Below are positions 58,484-64,000 of a DNA stretch of 64,000 bases, one piece after another. The notes below the pieces were generated by a model. That model ran no database searches. It was not told the origin of the DNA and was given only the letters and a program-made list of their open reading frames with translations. Each line of letters starts with the position of its first letter. Within the stretch, counting starts at the first letter, position 1. The DNA is from Zymomonas mobilis (GTDB lineage Bacteria > Pseudomonadota > Alphaproteobacteria > Sphingomonadales > Sphingomonadaceae), in assembly GCF_006715975.1 (NCBI RefSeq), contig NZ_VFOF01000001.1:754001-818000 (forward strand), written 5' to 3'. The position numbers were made by a program, and so were the translations under genes.

Positions 58484-59656
58484 TCATTCCTGTTGAAGCA
58501 CGGTCATTGCGATTTTGCCTTTTTGGACACTGAAAGCCATCTTACCTTCAATTAAAGCTAAGGCTTCTTTCCCAAAAACTTCGTAGCGCCAACCGGTTAA
58601 AACTGGATTATTTTCAACTTCACCTGAAATAATAGCTTCAATATCGTCACTTTTGGCGATGAGACGAGCGGCGACCTCGGCATCACGGGCGCGTATTTTC
58701 AACAACAATTTAAGTAAATCAGCAATCATTGCACCGTCTTTGCCGATGCATAATTTTCGGTCGCTACGTTGCGGAATTTCTTCTGCTTTTAAGGGCTGGG
58801 CGCTCTCGATTGTGCTCATCAGCCTTTGGCCGATATCATTGCTGCCCCAGCTTCCCGAGAGACCGCGCACTTTTACAAGGTCAGATTGACGGCGAGGGGG
58901 GTGAATCGCAAGATCTGCCAAAGTTTCGTCTTTGGCGACCCGTCCGCGTGGAATGTTCCGGTTTTGAGCTTCGTTTTCACGCCATGCGGCCAAGGCTTTT
59001 AATCGTCCTAGAACATCGGCTTTCCGGTTAGGCATACGGATACGCAACCACGATTTTTCGGGATCATTGATATATTGAGAGGGATCGGCGAGCCGCTCCA
59101 TTTCTTGATTAAGCCATGCCCCACGGCCTTTTTCCCTTAATTCTTTCAATAACATCGGGAATAGGGTGGCTAGATGGGTGACATCGGCAATGGCATAATC
59201 CAATTGCCGCCGGTCTAAGGGACGATGTGACCAATCTGTAAATCTTGCGCCTTTATCCAATTTGATCGAAAGATATCTTTCTACCAGATTAGAATAGCCG
59301 ACCTGTTCTCCAACTCCCAAGGCCATGGCTGCGATTTGTGTATCAAAAAGAGGAAAGGGCATTTTGCCGGTATGATGAAGAATAATCTCGAGATCCTGCC
59401 CTCCGGCATGAAAAACCTTAAGAATATCTTCATTATTGACCAACAAATCAGTAAGAGGGGTCATGTCCAGGCTGGGAGCCAGTGGATCAATGGCCGCGGC
59501 TTCTTTATCGTCCGCGATCTGAATCAGGCATAACTCCGGCCAATAACTATTTTCCCGAATAAACTCGGTATCTATGGCAATAAAGTCAGCCCGGGATAAG
59601 CGGGAACAAAGAGCGGCTAGCGTTGCGCTATCTGTGATAAGAGGATGAATCTGCAT
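58484..59656 (-). CDS. rnd: Ribonuclease D
   Basis: 390 residues from ATG 59656 (MQIHPLITDSA), preceded by a weak AGG; an upstream in-frame start at 59728 would add a tail without family resemblance. The DEDDy exonuclease domain has DTEF (about 29-32), HAGGQDLEII (about 86-95) and YAIADVTHL with Tyr and Asp. An HRDC domain occupies about 210-290. It trims 3' ends of tRNA and other stable RNAs. Divergent from aspS, with 100 bp between the two starts. Confidence 0.93.
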   Translation of the reverse strand: MQIHPLITDSATLAALCSRLSRADFIAIDTEFIRENSYWPELCLIQIADDKEAAAIDPLAPSLDMTPLTDLLVNNEDILKVFHAGGQDLEIILHHTGKMPFPLFDTQIAAMALGVGEQVGYSNLVERYLSIKLDKGARFTDWSHRPLDRRQLDYAIADVTHLATLFPMLLKELREKGRGAWLNQEMERLADPSQYINDPEKSWLRIRMPNRKADVLGRLKALAAWRENEAQNRNIPRGRVAKDETLADLAIHPPRRQSDLVKVRGLSGSWGSNDIGQRLMSTIESAQPLKAEEIPQRSDRKLCIGKDGAMIADLLKLLLKIRARDAEVAARLIAKSDDIEAIISGEVENNPVLTGWRYEVFGKEALALIEGKMAFSVQKGKIAMTVLQQE

Positions 59657-59757
59657 TAAGCCTACTATTAACCGGATTGTGTGCCTTGACAAAGACAAGC
59701 TGTCCGAGCGAAGCGCAACAGTAAACAAAAATCTCGTGCAATCAGGAAATTTAATAC

Positions 59758-61548
59758 ATGCATGCCTATCGCACCCATAATTGTTCTGCCCTTAGACGCG
59801 CCGATGTTGGCGCGAAAGTCCGCCTTTCCGGTTGGGTGCATCGCAAACGCGATCACGGCGGATTACTTTTTGTCGATCTTCGTGATCACTATGGTCTGAC
59901 CCAGATTGTTGCCGATAGTGATTCGGCTGTTTTTGAAAAACTGGATCAACTTCGACTCGAATCGGTTATCACTATCACAGGTGAAGTCGTTGAAAGAGCA
60001 CCCGAAGTTGTAAATCCGAATCTGGCAACGGGTGAGATCGAAATTCGGGCATCCGATGTCGATGTCCAATCTTTTGCGCAGGAATTGCCTTTGCCGGTTG
60101 CAGGCGAAGCCGATTATCCGGAAGATATTCGCCTGCGTTATCGCTATCTGGATTTGCGCCGCGACCGTCTCCATCGCAATATTGTTTTGCGCTCGAATGT
60201 GATCGCCAGTTTGCGTCGTCGGATGATCGAGCAGGGCTTTAATGAATATCAGACCCCGATTCTGACGGCTTCGAGCCCAGAAGGCGCACGCGATTATTTG
60301 GTGCCAAGCCGTGTTCATCCGGGTAAATTCTATGCGTTGCCGCAGGCTCCTCAGATGTTCAAGCAGCTGATGATGGTGGCAGGCTTCGACCGTTATTTCC
60401 AGATTGCACCTTGTTTCCGTGACGAAGATGCCCGTGCAGATCGTTCACCGGGTGAATTCTATCAGCTCGATTTCGAAATGAGCTTTGTTACCCAAGAAGA
60501 TGTCTTTGCGACGATCGAACCGGTTTTAGCAGGCGTTTTCGAAGAATTCGGCGAAGGCAAAAAAGTTACGCCAGCCCCATTCCCGCGAATCGCTTATCGT
60601 GATGCAATGCTGTATTATGGTTCCGATAAACCTGATCTTCGTAACCCGTTGAAAATCAGCGACGTCAGCGAACATTTCCGTGATTCCGGTTTTGGTTTGT
60701 TTGCCGGTATGGTTGCCAAGGGTGCCGTTGTTCGCGCTATTCCAGCACCGGAAGCTGGAAAAAACAGCCGTAAATTCTTTGATGATATGAATAACTGGGC
60801 ACGGGAAGAAGGTTTTGCTGGTCTCGGTTATATTAATATCAAAAATGGCGAAGCTGGTGGCCCGATTGCGCGCAATTTGGGTGAAGAAGCAACCAAAAAG
60901 CTGTTGGCTGATCTTGGCCTTGGCGACAATGATGGTGTATTCTTTGCTGCGGGTAAAGAAAGCGAAGCCGCTCGGTTGGCTGGTCTTGCCCGTAACCGCG
61001 TCGGTGAATTGCTGGATCTGGTCGAAAAAGACAGCTTCCGTTTCTGCTGGGTCGTCGATTTCCCGATGTTCGAATATGACGAAGATGCCAAGCAGGTTAT
61101 CTTTAGCCATAACCCGTTTTCGATGCCGCAGGGTGGCATGGAAGCTTTGGAAAACAAAGATCCGCTCGATATTCTGGCTTATCAGTATGATATCGTCTGT
61201 AACGGCATCGAATTGTCATCAGGCGCTATCCGGAATCACAGACCGGATATCATGTATAAAGCCTTTGAAACTGCAGGCTATGATCAGGCTATGGTGGATG
61301 AAAACTTTGCCGGTATGATTAACGCCTTCAAATATGGCGCTCCGCCGCATGGTGGTGCAGCCCCAGGGGTTGATCGCATGGTTATGCTGTTGGCCGGTGA
61401 ACCGAATATCCGCGAAGTCGTTGTATTTCCAATGAACCAAAAAGCCGAAGATCTGATGATGGGGGCACCGGCAGTTGTAAGCGAACGGCAGTTAAAGGAA
61501 TTGTCGTTGCGGATTGCAACCAAGCCTACTCAAAAATCAGGCTCGTAA
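59758..61548 (+). CDS. aspS: Aspartyl-tRNA synthetase
   Basis: 596 residues, bacterial type. OB-fold anticodon domain (residues 1-110), class II motif 1 and motif 2 ([22 protein letters not shown], split), the bacterial GAD insertion (about 290-400) and motif 3 [15 protein letters not shown] near 540. His33 in [13 protein letters not shown] is the residue reported to loosen tRNA specificity in Pseudomonas-type enzymes, so this AspRS may be non-discriminating and also charge tRNA-Asn (inference). Its 3' end runs 38 bp before the ppk2 start. Confidence 0.97.
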   Translation: MHAYRTHNCSALRRADVGAKVRLSGWVHRKRDHGGLLFVDLRDHYGLTQIVADSDSAVFEKLDQLRLESVITITGEVVERAPEVVNPNLATGEIEIRASDVDVQSFAQELPLPVAGEADYPEDIRLRYRYLDLRRDRLHRNIVLRSNVIASLRRRMIEQGFNEYQTPILTASSPEGARDYLVPSRVHPGKFYALPQAPQMFKQLMMVAGFDRYFQIAPCFRDEDARADRSPGEFYQLDFEMSFVTQEDVFATIEPVLAGVFEEFGEGKKVTPAPFPRIAYRDAMLYYGSDKPDLRNPLKISDVSEHFRDSGFGLFAGMVAKGAVVRAIPAPEAGKNSRKFFDDMNNWAREEGFAGLGYINIKNGEAGGPIARNLGEEATKKLLADLGLGDNDGVFFAAGKESEAARLAGLARNRVGELLDLVEKDSFRFCWVVDFPMFEYDEDAKQVIFSHNPFSMPQGGMEALENKDPLDILAYQYDIVCNGIELSSGAIRNHRPDIMYKAFETAGYDQAMVDENFAGMINAFKYGAPPHGGAAPGVDRMVMLLAGEPNIREVVVFPMNQKAEDLMMGAPAVVSERQLKELSLRIATKPTQKSGS

Positions 61549-61585
61549 ATTCGGTAACGCCGTAAACAGAGGGGATAATACTGCG

Positions 61586-62371
61586 ATGTCCGTTAATCTT
61601 GCCGATTATGAACAAGCTACGCCGTTTAAGGGCGATTACGATAAAACGCTGGCACAGCTTCAAAAGAGGCTCGCCCATATTTTGGTAGCCTATATCGTAT
61701 ATCGTCAGAAGGCGATTATCTTGTTTGAAGGGCAGGATAGTTCCGGAAAAAGCGGTATTATCCAACGGCTGATTTCAGGATGGGATCCACGCCATTTTAG
61801 AGTGTGGCCTATCGGCGTTCCGACTGAAGAAGAAAAATCTCGGCATTTCTTGTGGCGCTTCTGGTCGAAAATGCCTGCCAATGGAGAAGTCTCGATTTTT
61901 GATCGGAGCTGGTATGGGCGCGTTCTGGTTGAGCGCGTTGATAAATTGGCGACCGACGAAGAATGGCAGCGCAGCTATGACGAGATTAATGAATTTGAGT
62001 CACTGCAATGCGAAAATGGCACGAAGATTATTAAAATATTTTGCCATATTACGGCAAAAACGCAGGATGAGCGCTTTAAACGGCGTTTGGATCACCCGTG
62101 GAAGCATGTAAAAATCAGTGTCGCTGATTTTCATGCCCGAGATAAACGAGATGAATATAAAAAAGCATTTCTCGATATGTTTGATCAGTGCAGTATGCAT
62201 TGGGCGCCTTGGCATATCATTGATGCCAATGACAAACCCGCTGCACGAATCCACGCGTTGACTCTGATTGCGGATGAGCTGGAAAAAAATCTGCCGACGG
62301 CACCGCCCCCGGTTGATCCTGAAATCATCAAGCTGGCCAAAGAAAAATTTGGCATTGATATTGGGAATTAA
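61586..62371 (+). CDS. ppk2: Polyphosphate kinase 2 family protein
   Basis: 261 residues from ATG 61586, with AGAGGGG about 12 nt upstream; the frame is open to 61514 inside aspS. Walker A is FEGQDSSGKSG (about 49-59) where most PPK2s have DAAGKG; Walker B is IFDRSWYGRVLVERV at about 103-117, and the lid has RFKRRLDHPWKHVKIS. The sequence looks like a single PPK2 domain of the polyphosphate:AMP phosphotransferase kind, making ADP (or ATP) from polyphosphate. Nucleotide specificity is not certain. It probably shares the aspS transcript. Confidence 0.88.
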   Translation: MSVNLADYEQATPFKGDYDKTLAQLQKRLAHILVAYIVYRQKAIILFEGQDSSGKSGIIQRLISGWDPRHFRVWPIGVPTEEEKSRHFLWRFWSKMPANGEVSIFDRSWYGRVLVERVDKLATDEEWQRSYDEINEFESLQCENGTKIIKIFCHITAKTQDERFKRRLDHPWKHVKISVADFHARDKRDEYKKAFLDMFDQCSMHWAPWHIIDANDKPAARIHALTLIADELEKNLPTAPPPVDPEIIKLAKEKFGIDIGN

Positions 62372-62384
62372 AATAAGGTTATGA

Positions 62385-62410
62385 TTGATGTCCTGATATC
62401 GGGACATCAA
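62385..62410. terminator. Hairpin between convergent ppk2 and greB
   Basis: TTGATGTCC (62385-62393) pairs with GGACATCAA (62402-62410), loop containing GATATC. A second small palindrome (GTCA-TATG-TGAC, 62412-62423) and ATTTTTTATT follow on the plus strand. It acts as a plausible end for ppk2 transcripts. Confidence 0.55.
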
Positions 62411-62444
62411 GGTCATATGTGACAAAAGAAATTTTTTATTACCG

Positions 62445-62942
62445 TTATCCGGCAACAGGGGCAGGATAAGCGATATCGATAACTTCCCATTCCTTTTCAC
62501 CAGCCGGTAAACGCACTGTCCTGAGGTCGCCTAAAGAAGCCCCCCGTAACGCACGGGCTATCGGTGACTTCCAACTGATGCGACCATTGCTAGCATCGGC
62601 TTCATCTTCACCGACTAAAACAACCTTGCGCTGGTTATCTTCCTCATCAGCAATAACAACAGTTGCTCCAAACCAGATTTTTGACCGATCTTCTACAGCT
62701 GATGGATCGACAACACGGGCTGCTTTTAAACGGCGAGACAGCCATGACAATTCGCGGTCGATTTCGCGCATTTTTTTCCGGCCATAGATGTAATCTCCAT
62801 TTTCGGAGCGGTCTCCATTCCCGGCTGCCCAGCTAACAATTTCTACAATCTTCGGACGTTCAACATTCATCAGATGGTGGTAGCGTTCTTTCAGCTTTTG
62901 CAAGCCTTCTGGCGTAATATAGTTGGGATTCTTCGTAGTCAC
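62445..62942 (-). CDS. greB: Transcription elongation factor GreB
   Basis: 165 residues. N-terminal coiled coil with the acidic tip GNGDRSENGDYIYGRKKMREID at about 41-62 (split); NGDYIYGRKK is the GreB rather than GreA form (GreA has NAEYHAAK). The C-terminal FKBP-like domain has RISWKSPIARALRGA. It enters the RNA polymerase secondary channel and stimulates cleavage of backtracked RNA. Confidence 0.93.
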   Translation of the reverse strand: MTTKNPNYITPEGLQKLKERYHHLMNVERPKIVEIVSWAAGNGDRSENGDYIYGRKKMREIDRELSWLSRRLKAARVVDPSAVEDRSKIWFGATVVIADEEDNQRKVVLVGEDEADASNGRISWKSPIARALRGASLGDLRTVRLPAGEKEWEVIDIAYPAPVAG

Positions 62943-63000
62943 TGGACATTCGCCCTGTTTGATTATTTTTGAATTTCGAGAAAATTGTTTTTGAAAAATA

Positions 63001-63028
63001 AAGCCTGCTACCTAGCGGTAACAGGCTT
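63001..63028. terminator. Bidirectional terminator between the transglycosylase gene and greB
   Basis: AAGCCTGCTACC (63001-63012) pairs with GGTAACAGGCTT (63017-63028), one mismatch, four-base loop. T runs on both strands. For the minus-strand transglycosylase gene ending at 63117 it is the natural terminator. Confidence 0.85.
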
Positions 63029-63116
63029 TTTTCTTTCTATAAAGAACCCATTGCACAAAAGGGCAAAGGCGCCTTGAAAAGGGTTCTTTCCTTCATATAG
63101 CCTTGGTTATTTAGGC

Positions 63117-64000
63117 TTATCGAGAGAGGGTAGGGCCAATATGATCCATTCCGCCTAGATAGTCAGATAAGGCTTGCCCACCGACACGACTGCGATTGGG
63201 GTCGGGGTCAATCCGACTATAAACAACCGCATTTTCGAGAACCCGCTGTATATAATTTCGGGTTTCATCCAACGGAAAGTCTTCGATCCAGTCAAGCACA
63301 TCGGCATGGGGTAATCTGGGATCGCCATAGCTGGAAAGGTAGCGATTCACATTGCCCGGCCCTGAGTTATAGGCAGCGACAGCGAGGAGATGACTGCCTT
63401 GATAATAGCTGCGCATTCTTTCGTAAAAACTAGCGCCTAATGTCAGGTTAAAGGCAGGATCATTCACAAGACGCGAAGGATCGTAGGATAATCCCAATTT
63501 TTGCGCCTGATCTCGTGCTGTTTTGGGCATTAACTGCATCAAACCCAATGCACCTACACTGCTTTTGGCATGGCGGTCGAACTGGCTTTCTTGGCGGGAT
63601 AGGGCATGAACCATGACCCAGCTTGGTTCGCTTGACTCTGGAAGCGAATAGCTGGGATAACCGCTACGATTATAGGCAATGAGATCGCTATTTCGCATAG
63701 CACGTGAAGCCATGACAGCGAGATCTTGCCGCCCGATACGTTGGCTAAGATCGACCGCCATCGTATATTCATCGGGTTGCGTCAGGCTATTGGCAAGCGC
63801 ACGGAGGAAAAGGCTCTGGTCACGCCAGTTTTGCTGCTGTCCTAAACGGATAGTTGCCTGCACCAAAGAGCGGCTATAAAAACTGTTTTGTTGGCTAGAG
63901 TCTGGTAGCGAAGCACTATAGGGCGGAATCGGCACGGCCTGACCCAGTAATTCAAGTGAAAACTGTCCGTAAAATTGATCAGGGGCTTGCCCCGCGGCAG
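63117..64000 (-). CDS. Soluble lytic murein transglycosylase, C-terminal part (runs off right edge)
   Basis: The frame is open to the window edge (about 294 residues seen); a GTG at 63935 is internal. The Slt catalytic domain is complete: catalytic Glu in SRQESQFDRHAKSSVGALG, then GLMQLMPKTA, AYNSGPGNVNRYL and ETRNYIQRVL. Upstream sequence reads GQAPDQFYGQFSLELLGQ and alpha-helical repeats of the U-shaped superhelix, as in about 600-residue Slt proteins. It cleaves peptidoglycan glycan strands in the periplasm to leave 1,6-anhydromuropeptides. Confidence 0.92.
   Translation of the reverse strand, partial: AAGQAPDQFYGQFSLELLGQAVPIPPYSASLPDSSQQNSFYSRSLVQATIRLGQQQNWRDQSLFLRALANSLTQPDEYTMAVDLSQRIGRQDLAVMASRAMRNSDLIAYNRSGYPSYSLPESSEPSWVMVHALSRQESQFDRHAKSSVGALGLMQLMPKTARDQAQKLGLSYDPSRLVNDPAFNLTLGASFYERMRSYYQGSHLLAVAAYNSGPGNVNRYLSSYGDPRLPHADVLDWIEDFPLDETRNYIQRVLENAVVYSRIDPDPNRSRVGGQALSDYLGGMDHIGPTLSR

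Overview
The window is a 64 kb piece of ordinary chromosome from an alphaproteobacterium, and the gene content points to Zymomonas mobilis or a very close relative. The strongest marker is a Tat-exported glucose-fructose oxidoreductase (30878-32191), the signature enzyme of that genus. Other supporting traits are an F0-only atp operon with paired b and b' subunits, the gene order purM / DUF2066 / hdaA / ppk1 / ppx / rnd / aspS, and AT-rich intergenic DNA. The species name is inference from gene content; no database was searched.

Layout. 1-6.4 kb: edge fragment of a GH18/deacetylase/glycosyltransferase-type envelope protein, an exported adenosine deaminase, a purine phosphoribosyltransferase, astA with an M20 hydrolase, and a HAD phosphatase. 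6.5-11.2 kb: dnaK-dnaJ behind a heat-shock-type promoter, then purB. 11.4-16 kb: radC broken by a stop codon, and the ydbH-ynbE-ydbL intermembrane lipid-transport operon. 16.2-19 kb: ATP synthase F0 operon. 19.1-22 kb: uvrC and recO. 22-26.5 kb: a secreted cupin, a LysR regulator, metZ, leuB, a nitroreductase. 26.5-32.8 kb: a 0.9 kb AT-rich stretch, an EF-hand protein, acetolactate synthase, a frameshifted AEC transporter, gfo. 32.8-38.5 kb: trmFO, gyrA, ohr, yfdX. 39-43.3 kb: tRNA-Val(GAC), a large SF1 helicase on the opposite strand, tRNA-Arg(CCT). 43.3-48.7 kb: a guanidinium-type SMR exporter with its HTH neighbour, a 63-codon unknown, an S9 peptidase, a fatty acyl-AMP ligase. 48.7-52.6 kb: recX and the tightly packed purM-purN-dapB-nth operon. 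52.6-64 kb: DUF2066, hdaA, ppk1, ppx, rnd, aspS, ppk2, greB and the C-terminal part of a soluble lytic transglycosylase.

How the genes work together. Most are housekeeping: protein folding, ATP synthesis, purine, lysine, leucine and methionine synthesis, DNA repair (uvrC, recO, recX, nth), DNA topology and replication control (gyrA, hdaA). Polyphosphate metabolism is concentrated in one 8 kb stretch (two kinases and an exopolyphosphatase). Periplasmic and envelope functions recur: Gfo, adenosine deaminase, YdbH/YnbE/YdbL, YfdX, EF-hand, cupin, Slt.

I saw no CRISPR array, insertion sequence or prophage. The features most worth a second look are two decayed genes (radC and the AEC transporter), a methionine at the quinolone-determining position of GyrA, a structured leader between ohr and gyrA, intercistronic hairpins in dnaK-dnaJ and atpE-atpF', and the tRNA-flanked helicase that lacks a normal start. 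I found no convincing wholly new multi-gene system.
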